DNA from: Nodosilinea sp. PGN35
GTDB taxonomy: Bacteria > Cyanobacteriota > Cyanobacteriia > Phormidesmidales > Phormidesmidaceae
Assembly: GCF_029109325.1 (NCBI RefSeq)
Contig: NZ_JAQKQJ010000005.1
Coordinates: 62,001 to 126,000, forward strand
DNA length: 64,000 bases
Reading direction: 5' to 3'
Positions within the stretch are counted from its first letter, which is position 1; every line of letters begins with the position of its first letter. This document shows, in pieces, positions 10,167 through 19,214 of this stretch. The notes under the pieces are model-generated. The model was not told where the DNA came from and made no database searches. It worked only from the letters and a program-made list of their open reading frames with translations. The position numbers and the translations under genes were made by a program.

Positions 10167-10601
10167 ATGGAATCCTCCACCGTTCTGTTTCACCTGGCCT
10201 TTCCGGTGGCCGACATTGCCACCGCAAAAGACTTTTACGTGGCCGGGCTGGGCTGCAAGCCGGGACGAGAGACGGCTAGTTCCCTGATTCTCAATCTCTA
10301 CGGTCACCAGCTCGTAGCCCACACAACCGCTGAGGTCACTCCCCAAAAGGGTATTTATCCCCGCCACTTTGGCCTGGTTTTTTTGGCCGAGGCCGATTGG
10401 GAAGCGCTGCTGCACCGGGCCAAAGACCAGCGGCTCACCTTCTACCAGGGCGAAAAGCGGCGCTTTGCGGGCAGCACCCTCGAGCACCGCACCTTCTTTT
10501 TACAGGATCCGTTTTTTAACCTGCTGGAGTTTAAGTACTACTGCCACCCCAGCGCCATCTTTGGCGAGGTTGAGCAAAAGCAGGTGGGGGATGCGGAGTG
10601 A
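10167..10601 (+). CDS. VOC (glyoxalase-fold) family protein
   Basis: A 144 aa protein with the two beta-alpha-beta-beta-beta units of the vicinal oxygen chelate superfamily. Potential metal ligands lie in the expected places: His9 (FHLAFPVAD), His67 (YPRHFGLVF) and Glu121 (FNLLEFKYY). The conserved DPFFNLLEFKYY end is typical of cyanobacterial VOC proteins resembling dioxygenases. Substrate cannot be told from sequence. It converges on the NB-ARC/WD40 gene, with 34 bp between the stops. Confidence 0.85.
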   Translation: MESSTVLFHLAFPVADIATAKDFYVAGLGCKPGRETASSLILNLYGHQLVAHTTAEVTPQKGIYPRHFGLVFLAEADWEALLHRAKDQRLTFYQGEKRRFAGSTLEHRTFFLQDPFFNLLEFKYYCHPSAIFGEVEQKQVGDAE

Positions 10602-10635
10602 AGTTTTACCAGGGAACATAGCGATCGCACTGCCT

Positions 10636-13600
10636 TCACGCGCCGATCGCACCCAGCACCTTGAGACCGGCTTTTTGCGCCTCAGAAATGCCCATGACCC
10701 CGGCAATGTTCATGCCTTCGTAGGGGCGATCGCACCGCAGGGTTTTCACAATTTCTTGGGTCTGTCCATCCCAAAGTTGAATGGGTTGTTCGAGAAAGGC
10801 AAGGGCTAATAGATCTGAATGGGGGTGCCAAACCACGGCCATACCGTGGTTGCTGCCCTGAATGACTTGTTCACACTCGCCTGTACTGACGTTCCAAATT
10901 CTAACGGTTAAGTCAGAGCTGGCCGTTGCTATCTTGTGACCGGCGGAACTCCAGCTTAGAGAAAACATAGTACCCGGCGTCTGCACTTGAAAGGTCTGCA
11001 AACGTACCCCAGACTCTACATCCCAGAGCATAAGGGCGTTGTTGTAATCTCCACTGGCTAGGGTCTTTCCATCGGGGCTTAGGGCAATCGGGTGAACGGG
11101 AGAGCCAACGGAAATGATGCGATCGCAAATCCCCGTGTTCAAGTTCCAAAATCGAATATTGCCGTCTATACTAGCGCTAGCAACGCCCTTGCTATCCGGC
11201 AGCCAAGCGACAGCATTGATCTGATTTTGGCTATCCGACAGGGTTAACAGACATTCCCCCAAGTGGGCATCCCAAAGTTTTACAGTTTGGTCATAGCTGC
11301 CGCTAATCAAATACTGTCCCTCTGGATGCCAGGCTATAGAGCGAATCCAGTGCGTGTGCCCGCACAGCACATAGTCGCATTGCCCAGTCTGAACGTTCCA
11401 AATCCGAATTTGGGCATCGGTTCCACTACTGGCAATCCAGTTTTCGTCAGGGCTCCAGGCTACAGACAGCGCTTCATTTTGGTGCCCTCTAAAGACCCTG
11501 AGACAGTGGCCAGTTTGACTGTCCCAAAGCTGAACTGTATGGTTCGTACTGCTGCTCAAAAGCTGAGTGCCATCCTTATTCCAACGCAGGCACCAGGAGG
11601 AATTACTGTATCCTTTGACTGTTTTTATACAGCCGCCAGTTTGGGTATTCCAAAGTTTGATTACCTGGTCGTGGGCAGCACTAATCAGTAAATTACTCCC
11701 GCGCTGCCATGAAATGCCCCAGACCCAGCTTTGGTGTCCCTGCAACAGACGCAAACATTGTAAAGAGCAATCCCAAATGCTGATGGTGTAGTTAGAGCTG
11801 GCTCCGGCTAAGCGATCGCCATCCTCCTGCCACTCCAACTGCCAGATGTAGTCAAGGGTCGTCGTCGTCGCCAGACATTCTCCCGTTGGCCAGTCCCAAA
11901 GTTTAACAGTGTTGTCAAACCCACTACTGGCTAAGATTCTGCCATTGGGATGCACTGCCAAAGACGCCACCCAATTATCATGGGCGGGAATGACTTGAAT
12001 ACAATCGCCCGTCACTATATCCCAAATTTTGATGGTGTGATCTAAGTAAGCACCGGCTATTAGAGCTCCATCAGCTAGCCAGGTCAACCCCATCAACCAT
12101 TGAGTTGGGTCACTTTGGGCACTCTCCTCTAGCCGGATTAACTGGTCGCCAGCCTCGCCATCCCAAACAGTGATATACGCCACGTCTTTTCCTGTACAGG
12201 CCAATCGTTTGCCGTCAGGGCTCCAAGCTAAATCAATCGCCCAGGGAATTTCACCTTCAAAATCTTTGATCCACTGCCCTGTTCTGGCATTAAAAAGCTT
12301 TATGACCTGGTTGATACTACAAGCCAGGGTTTTACCGTCAGGGTGCCATGCGGCGGCCATGACCCAGTTGTGGTTGCCTTTGATAGCCCTAAGGGGTTGC
12401 ATAGGTTCAAGTTGCCAGATGTGGAGACTGGCATTGGCGTCTCCGACGGCAAAGTACTGCCCGTCTGGGTTAAAGCCGACCCACACACCACCGGCAAAGG
12501 TTTGGGTAAAGGTGGTTTCCACAAACCGAACCGCCTGGAAATTGACCTGCTGGAGGGTAGCCCCTTGAAGAGCGGCGTGGCGAATAGTGAGATGAGAAAA
12601 ATCATAGCTGGTTAAATCAATGTCCAGGTGCAGACACAGATTAATCAAGTTCCCAGCACCATACTCCCCAGCCAAGGGGGAGGCCTTGCGTAAAGTAGAC
12701 AGTAGGCTCTGCAAATGCTGCTTCAGCCGTTCAGTGTCTTGATGGAAGACATCCTGAAGACGTTTTATCAACGGGGTTAAGATCACCCGCACCTGGCTTT
12801 CTCGGATGTAGTCCAGCACCGTGGTTTTTGTAAGGGCATAGCAGTTTAGACAGGCAATTTCCCCCTGACCTATTTCCTCTGCCAACTGCTGAATCAAGCG
12901 GTCGGTGACGTATTCCATCACCACAGGCTGTTGGGTATATTCCGCTTTTGAATTGATTTTCCCCTTCAGCGCCCGCTTTTCGATTAAGCTGCGCCCAGTG
13001 AGGGACTCCAGCGCTTCCAACAAACTGGCAAGGGGAATAGGAGGCACAAGGTCAGATTGCAGAGTGGCCAGAGCAGTCCACTCTCGGTTGATCGCCAGCC
13101 AGTACATGAGGGTCTGCTCCAGGGGCGACAACCGCTCGAACTGTTGATCTAATAGGCGACGCATGCCGTTAAAAATGGGCGTTTCAGTGGCAAAAAAGGT
13201 GGCGATTTCCCCCTCAAACAAACTCTGAATCGAGGTGCCCAACATTTTCAGCGCCAGCGGATTGCACCGGTACAGCTCGCACAGGCGTCGCTTTTCGTCC
13301 TCCGTGCCCACCAGCTGCTTGGCTTCAATCAAAGCCATTGAGGCTTCCCATGAACCCTTCAGCACCAGCAGCCGCACGGCCCCCTGACTGTCTTCCAGCA
13401 GAGCCACTTTGGTCGAGCGCTCTCGACTGGTTAGCACAACACAACTCTGATGGCTGGCCTCCCCGACCATCTGCACCAAATCACCATAGTTGGCAAACTG
13501 GGGCTGATAGTAGCCCCCCTCCTTGCCCGCCTGGAGCAGCGTCTCCTGGTTATCCAAAATCACCAGGCAGCGGTGGGCTTGCAGCCAGCGCAGCAACCGC

Positions 13601-14181
13601 TCGGGCTTGGCCTGCATGTCCTGTCCACATGAGACAAAGGGCACCAGTTCTGCCAGCAGGCTCTCTAAGGGAGGGGCGTTGCGCAGCGATCGCCAGATCA
13701 CAAAGTCAAACTCCTTGGCCACCTGTCGCGCCACTTTGGCCGCCAGGGAACTCTTGCCAACGCCGCCCTGACCGGCGATCGCCACCAACCGGCAGCGCTG
13801 CTCAGTAATGCACCGGGTCAGCTGCTCAATCTCCGCCTGCCGCCCCCGAAAGTGACTCACATCCGGCGCTTCGCCCCAGTCAATCGCCCGTTTTACCGTA
13901 GGCAAACGGTGGGGCAGCGGATTTTCCAGGTTGGTGAGAATGGCGCGCAGGGTAGTTTTGTTGACTTTGCGATCGAGGGCTTCGCTCAGCAGTTTCCAAA
14001 ACTTGGGGCCAATGTCGCGCTGCAAATAGTTGACGGTGTAGCCCGAGCGCTCGGCGATGCGATCGTAAGTCAGATTTTCCCAAGCTCCGTACACCAGGGC
14101 GATTTCGACTTGTGTTAACGGCCTCTCAATTTTGTTATTAAAAGCACAATTCAAGAACTCCAATGCCTGCTCAAAGTCCAT
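10636..14181 (-). CDS. STAND-type NB-ARC ATPase with 14 WD40 repeats
   Basis: The gene encodes 1181 aa from the ATG at 14181; an open frame continues to 14328 but lacks family similarity. Residues 1-90 (start MDFEQALEFLN) form the helix-turn-helix-like N-terminal domain found in vMAP-type cyanobacterial STAND proteins. The NB-ARC ATPase has its P-loop GQGGVGKS at about 137-144 and a DNQE-containing Walker B segment. After a helical arm come 14 WD40 repeats (endings such as IKLWNTQ, VKLWDAH, VRIWNVS), enough for two seven-bladed propellers. STAND proteins are signal-triggered oligomerising switches, and many act in bacterial immunity or programmed death. No enzymatic effector domain is fused, so a partner is expected. 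Two AT-richer orphan genes lie divergently upstream. Confidence 0.9.
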   Translation of the reverse strand: MDFEQALEFLNCAFNNKIERPLTQVEIALVYGAWENLTYDRIAERSGYTVNYLQRDIGPKFWKLLSEALDRKVNKTTLRAILTNLENPLPHRLPTVKRAIDWGEAPDVSHFRGRQAEIEQLTRCITEQRCRLVAIAGQGGVGKSSLAAKVARQVAKEFDFVIWRSLRNAPPLESLLAELVPFVSCGQDMQAKPERLLRWLQAHRCLVILDNQETLLQAGKEGGYYQPQFANYGDLVQMVGEASHQSCVVLTSRERSTKVALLEDSQGAVRLLVLKGSWEASMALIEAKQLVGTEDEKRRLCELYRCNPLALKMLGTSIQSLFEGEIATFFATETPIFNGMRRLLDQQFERLSPLEQTLMYWLAINREWTALATLQSDLVPPIPLASLLEALESLTGRSLIEKRALKGKINSKAEYTQQPVVMEYVTDRLIQQLAEEIGQGEIACLNCYALTKTTVLDYIRESQVRVILTPLIKRLQDVFHQDTERLKQHLQSLLSTLRKASPLAGEYGAGNLINLCLHLDIDLTSYDFSHLTIRHAALQGATLQQVNFQAVRFVETTFTQTFAGGVWVGFNPDGQYFAVGDANASLHIWQLEPMQPLRAIKGNHNWVMAAAWHPDGKTLACSINQVIKLFNARTGQWIKDFEGEIPWAIDLAWSPDGKRLACTGKDVAYITVWDGEAGDQLIRLEESAQSDPTQWLMGLTWLADGALIAGAYLDHTIKIWDIVTGDCIQVIPAHDNWVASLAVHPNGRILASSGFDNTVKLWDWPTGECLATTTTLDYIWQLEWQEDGDRLAGASSNYTISIWDCSLQCLRLLQGHQSWVWGISWQRGSNLLISAAHDQVIKLWNTQTGGCIKTVKGYSNSSWCLRWNKDGTQLLSSSTNHTVQLWDSQTGHCLRVFRGHQNEALSVAWSPDENWIASSGTDAQIRIWNVQTGQCDYVLCGHTHWIRSIAWHPEGQYLISGSYDQTVKLWDAHLGECLLTLSDSQNQINAVAWLPDSKGVASASIDGNIRFWNLNTGICDRIISVGSPVHPIALSPDGKTLASGDYNNALMLWDVESGVRLQTFQVQTPGTMFSLSWSSAGHKIATASSDLTVRIWNVSTGECEQVIQGSNHGMAVVWHPHSDLLALAFLEQPIQLWDGQTQEIVKTLRCDRPYEGMNIAGVMGISEAQKAGLKVLGAIGA

Positions 14182-14447
14182 AATGTTTCTTCGGGTAGAT
14201 GCATCGCCCGAATTAAAACATACTTTCCCTACCCAACTCCATACTTTCCTGCAAAGACAGAAATCATCGAGAATTAGTACATTGCTTGTAATTAAAAGGC
14301 TCTTCTGACCTATGTAGTGGCAAGCCAAGCCTGCAGGAGCTTCAGCTCATTAGTCGAAAATAAAATGCAATTCAAGTACGCTAGCAAGTGCAAGTTTAGA
14401 AGAGCCAGACTGACCCCCTCACTTTATAGCTAAGTTAAGGAGAAAAA

Positions 14448-15104
14448 ATGGGCAATCCAAGAAATGCATTGGTAGGCCTTGATCCTTCCAATGAGGTTCA
14501 AAAAGAGCAAATAGAGGCCATTGAAGCATTGGCAGATCTAGCTCGATCGAAAGCAGACACTATGACTCTAGAGATACTAAGGGATATAGACGAAGCTGGC
14601 TCTGAATTCAACAAGTCAATTCCAGTGGAGTCGTTTCTTGACAAGAGAATAGAAACGCATGCTTACAACAGTGAATCCGCAGATGCAGTAGTTCAACAAT
14701 TAACGGGTTCTCTAAAAGATTTTATTGAAGGAGGCGCTGAGAATATCGTCAATGGCATTGGCCAGTTATTGGGCACAGCTGTTCAAGCATTCCTTGGCAG
14801 TGGTGAAGCGAGCGAAGATCTCTTTGAACGCTATATGATATACACCAATGGCTTAGGTCTTGAGCGTTTTGACCTAAAGGTATGGAAACGCAAAATAAAG
14901 GTATCGGGATTACAAGATAAAATGCAGTGCGTTAGTGCCTTCGTAGGCATTAGGTCTGCCGTTGATTTAAATAAAATTAAGCTCAATACCTTTTTAATTC
15001 TGTACTCAAAGCAACTCGAAAAAATGGGTCTAAATGACACAGAAATCGACAAAGCCATCGATGAAGCCAAGAACATTTATTCCAAGCTTCATAGCAACAT
15101 ATAA
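14448..15104 (+). CDS. Orphan helical protein, AT-rich, next to STAND gene
   Basis: A 218 aa protein I do not recognise. The start is well supported by AAGGAG at 14437-14442, five bases before the ATG. The sequence is helical and charged. The exception is a Gly/Ala-rich, weakly hydrophobic stretch at about 95-120 (ENIVNGIGQLLGTAVQAFLG), which could be amphipathic or membrane-interacting; there is no signal peptide. The C-terminal part (about 140-218) is Lys/Leu/Ile-rich. Base composition differs from its neighbours: 26 of 60 bases are G or C at 14461-14520, against a clearly GC-rich surrounding. It is divergent from the NB-ARC/WD40 gene (266 bp between starts). Possible horizontally acquired partner; function unknown. 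Confidence 0.7.
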   Translation: MGNPRNALVGLDPSNEVQKEQIEAIEALADLARSKADTMTLEILRDIDEAGSEFNKSIPVESFLDKRIETHAYNSESADAVVQQLTGSLKDFIEGGAENIVNGIGQLLGTAVQAFLGSGEASEDLFERYMIYTNGLGLERFDLKVWKRKIKVSGLQDKMQCVSAFVGIRSAVDLNKIKLNTFLILYSKQLEKMGLNDTEIDKAIDEAKNIYSKLHSNI

Positions 15105-15631
15105 TTAGACAAACACGCTATTTCTGCGTGTGACAGCCAGTAAATTGTAAGATGAGTTGCAGGCTAGGGAAGGCTGAAAAGTGTGAACTTAGGTCATTAG
15201 CTTGCATTTCATGAGAGTGTCTGGCCTTAGTGGCGCTTAGTCTTTTCCAAGAGCCTGCGTGATCACCTTGGCTTGTTGTTGAATTTTATTCACCACTACA
15301 ACGCATCATTATCTCTCTAGTCAATAGACCGGGCACTTTTCTGGGCAAGCGCTAAAACCCTTGGTTTCTTGCGGACTAGACCACTGTAGAAGAGGGCTGA
15401 AGCCTGCATTCTACCGCTGGTTCTCAAAGACTGTCCGGAGTGTTGCCTAGTGCTACCCTATTTTGAACAGCGATCTATCCTGACGTCTAATTCTTTGCCA
15501 ATGCGATCTTTCTCGAGCAAGGCGTAATCGATTTCTTCGTCTATTTCTTGATTATTCTCATCCGCCTCACTTTATTTTTCTTGGCTACTTTCAGATCGTT
15601 TCAGAAACACCATGAGTTCAGGAGTAAAACT
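15105..15631. other. 527-bp gap between two orphan genes, no clear gene
   Basis: No convincing coding region on either strand. A 6-bp inverted repeat (ACACGC/GCGTGT, 15113-15131) follows the upstream stop but lacks a T-run. On the minus strand, about 15462-15570 reads as a 36-residue Glu/Asp/Lys-rich peptide (including EIDEEIDYALLEKDRIGKEL) without a start codon, which may be a gene remnant or chance. The composition is mixed and AT-richer than the window as a whole. Confidence 0.5.
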
Positions 15632-16063
15632 ATGCCCGCTCTCGTAAACATTACCTCAGGGACTCCCAACGCTGTGCAAATCTGGGGATTCCACGATCCG
15701 ATTACAGTTCGCGATGTTGCTAAGGCTGTAAACACCATCGCCGCCGAGCTAAGCGGTGATGGCCAGGAGATTCACATCATGTCAGGAACACACGGTTATT
15801 GTACTGGTCAAGTTGGAGCCGTTGCAACTCGAGAAGAAAAGTTTGCCGATGAGGATCGCGGCTTGGTCGATCCTCATACAAAAGATGGCAAGCTAGTTAA
15901 GCTAATAGTACATGATTTCAACACAGAAACATTGATTTCGGCACCTGACCCAGTGACTGAAGCAATGTCAAAATTGAACACAGATATGCGGAACGCTGCT
16001 CTATCCAACCCTGGAAAGGTTATATTTCTTCTAGCATATTGTTGTAGTGCTGGAGCTATATGA
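15632..16063 (+). CDS. Orphan protein with caspase-like His/Cys pattern
   Basis: A 143 aa protein. The frame is open from 15548, but AGGAG at 15620-15624 places the start at ATG 15632, seven bases downstream. Residues 47-57 (IHIMSGTHGYC, His54) form a strand ending in a His-containing turn, and residues 130-139 (VIFLLAYCCS, Cys137/Cys138) form a second strand ending in Cys. This order and spacing resemble the His and Cys dyad of the caspase/CHAT clan. The resemblance is visual only, the usual Gly-His-Gly and Asp-x-Cys contexts are not exact, and the protein stops five to six residues after the Cys pair, with no small subunit. It could therefore be a minimal family member, a truncated gene, or something unrelated. 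It is AT-rich and lies on the same strand as the preceding orphan. Confidence 0.65.
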   Translation: MPALVNITSGTPNAVQIWGFHDPITVRDVAKAVNTIAAELSGDGQEIHIMSGTHGYCTGQVGAVATREEKFADEDRGLVDPHTKDGKLVKLIVHDFNTETLISAPDPVTEAMSKLNTDMRNAALSNPGKVIFLLAYCCSAGAI

Positions 16064-16327
16064 AAAAGATTAAATAGCTCATCTTGAATTGAGTTTGATA
16101 TTACCCTTTGGATGCGCCTGCATCTCCTCAGCATGGTGCAGGTGCATCATTGGGATCTCCTATGAATTATATTGAAAAAACTAGGGTGCTCATGTACGAC
16201 TGCTGGCGATGATGTTGTTACGTCAATGAGTTTGATCGCCAAAACATTCCCATAGAGCAGCGCTATAGATCATCCTCTCTCTCTTGTCTCCGTGCTAGGT
16301 TGAGAGACAGCGATTTTCTGGCGGGTT

Positions 16328-17383
16328 ATGCATAAAATTCCAGTTACCATCATTACCGGCTTTCTCGGGGCGGGCAAAACCACCCTAATTCGCCAGCTGC
16401 TGCAAAACCCCCAGGGGCGGCGCATTGCCGTGTTGGTTAACGAGTTTGGCGAAGTTGGCATTGACGGCGACCTGCTGCGCGGCTGCCAGGTGTGTGACGA
16501 AGACGGGAGCGCTGCACCCGCTGGAACCAACATTCTCGAACTCACCAACGGCTGCCTCTGCTGCACCGTGCAGGAGGAGTTTTTGCCCACCATGCAGCAG
16601 CTGATGACCCGCCGCGACCAGATCGACTGCATTGTGATTGAGACCTCTGGCCTGGCCCTGCCCAAGCCCCTGGTGCAGGCTTTTCGCTGGCCCGAAATTC
16701 GCACCGCCGCCACCGTTGACAGCGTGGTTACCCTGGTTGACTGCGAAGCGCTGGCCGCTGGCGACCTGGTAGGCGACTTGCCTGCCCTAGAGGCCCAGCG
16801 CCAGGCCGACGACAGCCTCGACCACGAAACGCCCCTCGAAGAACTGTTTGAAGACCAGCTCAACTGCGCCGACCTGGTGCTGCTCACCAAAATAGATAAG
16901 GTGAGCGCGGGCGATCGCACCCGCATCGAAACCTGGCTCACCCAGCAGCTGCCCCGCCCCGTCAAAGTACTGGGCCTGGCCGGTGGCGAGGGCAGCAGCC
17001 CCATCAGCCCCGACCTGCTGCTGGGCTTTAACGCCGCCGTCGAAGACCATCTCGACAGCCGCCCCAGCCACCACGACCATGAGCACGACCACGACCACGA
17101 TGACGAGATCGTCGCCATCCCCATCGTGCTCGATCGGGGTTTTGAACCCAGGGCTTTAATCCAGCAGCTAGAAACCCTGGCCGCCAGCCAGGAAATTTAC
17201 CGCATCAAAGGGTTCGTCAATGTGCCTGGCAAGGCCATGCGGCTGGTGGTTCACGGCGTCGGTCAGCGGTTTGATTCATTCTTTGACCGTCCCTGGCAAC
17301 CCAGCGAACCTCGCCAAACTCGCCTTGTCGTCATTGGCAAAGAGCTAGATGCGGAGGTGATTAAAGCGGCGATCGCCCCCTAA
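16328..17383 (+). CDS. cobW: CobW/G3E-family GTP-binding metallochaperone
   Basis: A 351 aa G3E GTPase with P-loop GFLGAGKTT (11-19), the metal-binding CxCC motif in NGCLCC (75-79), the guanine-specificity TKID (187-190), a His/Asp-rich metal-binding stretch (248-260, HHDHEHDHDHDDE) and a C-terminal CobW_C domain. The family inserts or delivers metals, classically in cobalamin synthesis, and includes Zn-related YjiA/ZagA-type members. The exact branch cannot be settled from this window because no cobalamin genes are adjacent and no Zur-like site was recognised upstream. Confidence 0.88.
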   Translation: MHKIPVTIITGFLGAGKTTLIRQLLQNPQGRRIAVLVNEFGEVGIDGDLLRGCQVCDEDGSAAPAGTNILELTNGCLCCTVQEEFLPTMQQLMTRRDQIDCIVIETSGLALPKPLVQAFRWPEIRTAATVDSVVTLVDCEALAAGDLVGDLPALEAQRQADDSLDHETPLEELFEDQLNCADLVLLTKIDKVSAGDRTRIETWLTQQLPRPVKVLGLAGGEGSSPISPDLLLGFNAAVEDHLDSRPSHHDHEHDHDHDDEIVAIPIVLDRGFEPRALIQQLETLAASQEIYRIKGFVNVPGKAMRLVVHGVGQRFDSFFDRPWQPSEPRQTRLVVIGKELDAEVIKAAIAP

Positions 17384-17431
17384 TGCCAATATTTAGATTT
17401 TGAAATGGCAATTTTGGATTAACTCACCCAC

Positions 17432-18421
17432 CTACCCATACAGCGCCGCCACATACTCCCCGTAGCCGTTGTAGATCACCGTCGGCTGCTCTTCCCAGCT
17501 AAAAAGGGCCGTGCTTTCCCCCACCAGACGCTCCTTGGCCTGCGACCAGCGCGGGTGTGACACTTCGGGCTCAACATTGGCCTCAAATTTATACTCGTTA
17601 GGAGCCAGAGTATTCCAGTAGGTGGCGGGCTGCTGGGCCACAAACTCAATTTTAACGATCGACTTGGCCCCTTTAAATCCATACTTCCAGGGCACCACCA
17701 TACGAATGGGGGCACCGTGCTGCTTGGGTAAAGTACGCCCGTAGACGCCCACCGCAAAGAAGGCCAAGTCATTGGCCATTTCCGCTACGGTCAGCCCTTC
17801 GGTGTAGGGCCAGGGCAGACTGCGGGCAAAGCCAAAGCTAGGGCCAGGGGTAACAGCCGGATCGTAAAACGAGGTAAACCGCACGTACCTGGCCGCCGAG
17901 GTCGGCTCTACGGCCGCCATCAATGCTCGCATTGGGAACCCAATCCACGGCACTACCATCGCCCAGGCTTCCACACAGCGAAACCGGTAGATGCGTTCCT
18001 CCAGGGCAAAACGCCGGGTCAAGTCATCTAGATCGTAGGTTTGCGGATACTTCACAAGACCCGTCACCTCAACCGTCCAAGGATCGGTTGGCAGGGCTTG
18101 GGCGCTGGCCCAAATGTTTTTGCTGCCGCCAAACTCGTAGAAATTGTTGTAGCTGCTGGCGTACTTTTGCGCCGTGGGCTGCCGTCCGGCATCGGCAAAG
18201 GCCTGGTTGAGGCGAACCCCGCCCAGCGGTTTTCCGAGAGTATTCGCCAGATCACCGTCCATGATCGTAGATTGCTGGCAGGCTCCGGCTGAAGCAGCAG
18301 CAAAGCCCGCGCCTGCACCGATCAGCGACTTGAGAAACCGCCGCCGCTGCCAAAACACGCCTTCAGCCGTCACCTGAGACTCTGACAGCTGCCAGCCAGA
18401 GCAAGCTCTAAAGAAAGCCAT
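17432..18421 (-). CDS. msrP: Protein-methionine-sulfoxide reductase catalytic subunit MsrP
   Basis: A 329 aa periplasmic molybdopterin oxidoreductase (YedY/MsrP) that repairs oxidised methionines in envelope proteins. The N-terminus carries a Tat-type signal (QRRRFLKSLIGAGAGFA, about residues 25-41). The molybdenum-coordinating cysteine lies in YRFRCVEAW (Cys149), and the C-terminal half has the conserved PWKYGFKGAKSIVKIEF. The membrane haem partner MsrQ is not adjacent, so electrons may come from another quinol-linked donor or msrQ lies elsewhere. It converges on cobW with 48 bp between stops. Confidence 0.92.
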   Translation of the reverse strand: MAFFRACSGWQLSESQVTAEGVFWQRRRFLKSLIGAGAGFAAASAGACQQSTIMDGDLANTLGKPLGGVRLNQAFADAGRQPTAQKYASSYNNFYEFGGSKNIWASAQALPTDPWTVEVTGLVKYPQTYDLDDLTRRFALEERIYRFRCVEAWAMVVPWIGFPMRALMAAVEPTSAARYVRFTSFYDPAVTPGPSFGFARSLPWPYTEGLTVAEMANDLAFFAVGVYGRTLPKQHGAPIRMVVPWKYGFKGAKSIVKIEFVAQQPATYWNTLAPNEYKFEANVEPEVSHPRWSQAKERLVGESTALFSWEEQPTVIYNGYGEYVAALYG

Positions 18422-19214
18422 AGCCTTAAACCCTAAAATCGTGTGCCATTGCAGCCGTTGATTTAGTTAGGACACAGGGGAGGTAAAATTCTCTGGTCAG
18501 CGCAGCGCACTTCAATGCCCCGATGTCGAGCCTGCCGTAACCTAATAGACCGTTGGCAATAGCGCTTGTCGGCCCGATGGCTAGTTTGCCATTGCCCCAT
18601 CGTCCCCAGATGAGCCTTAGGTGAGAAACCTGACCCAACGAATCCAGGCCTGTACTCCAAACTTATGTAACAGTTCTATCCTCACCCCAGAGAAAATACG
18701 GTCTTTTTCTTCAAGTTTGCCTAGAGCGAGATTAAGAACCCACTGGAGAAAAAATAATCTTTGTCAGTTCGCTCCGTAGAAATTGGCAGCCTTTGCCAAA
18801 AATTCACAGATCGGTAGAAATTATGTAAACAAGCCCAAAACCTTGATGGAGAAGGGGTTAGCCATTGCCAAAACTACGGGATACAGGCTCAAATCAGCCC
18901 ATCTAGCGATTGACAAGACCTGCTAGGGGTCAAAGGGTTTTGAACAGAATCGCCAGCTTCTATACTGGTGGGGCGAGTCCATAGGTATCCGTAGTTACGC
19001 CGTTGTGGTTCATTTCTTCACCCCTTAGGCTGATATCACGAGCACACGATCCTGTTAAGTACGCCCTCGTCAGGCACAGAGGCAGCCAGGTCAGGCCAGC
19101 AGGAAATTGCCCTGCGGCCCTCCAACCAGGCCCTTTGGTACTGCCAGAGGCTATCCCGCCAGGTAGCATAGTTCTCGGTTTACCAGACTGGATTCAACAC
19201 TTCCTGAGATCGCC
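18422..19214. other. 793-bp intergenic region upstream of sigF
   Basis: No supported gene. Short open frames here lack codon structure and Shine-Dalgarno sites. The region between the divergent msrP and sigF starts must hold both promoters; one plausible plus-strand promoter is listed separately (18941-18967), which would give sigF a leader of about 240 nt. I recognised no riboswitch or tRNA. Confidence 0.6.
18941..18967 (+). promoter_or_regulatory. Candidate sigma70-type promoter for sigF
   Basis: TTGAAC (18941-18946) and TATACT (18962-18967) are separated by 15 nt, a little short of the usual 17. The -10 is near-consensus. It points toward sigF, whose start is about 245 nt downstream. Autoregulation of sigF is reported in other cyanobacteria, but no site for that can be claimed here. 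Confidence 0.35.

Noticed and set aside
14182..14328. N-terminal extension of the NB-ARC/WD40 frame
   Set aside because: Not similar to the family; the known start MDFEQALEFLN is at 14181.
18426..18660. Short minus-strand frames upstream of msrP
   Set aside because: Two overlapping readings in different frames, both without Shine-Dalgarno sites; looks like intergenic sequence.
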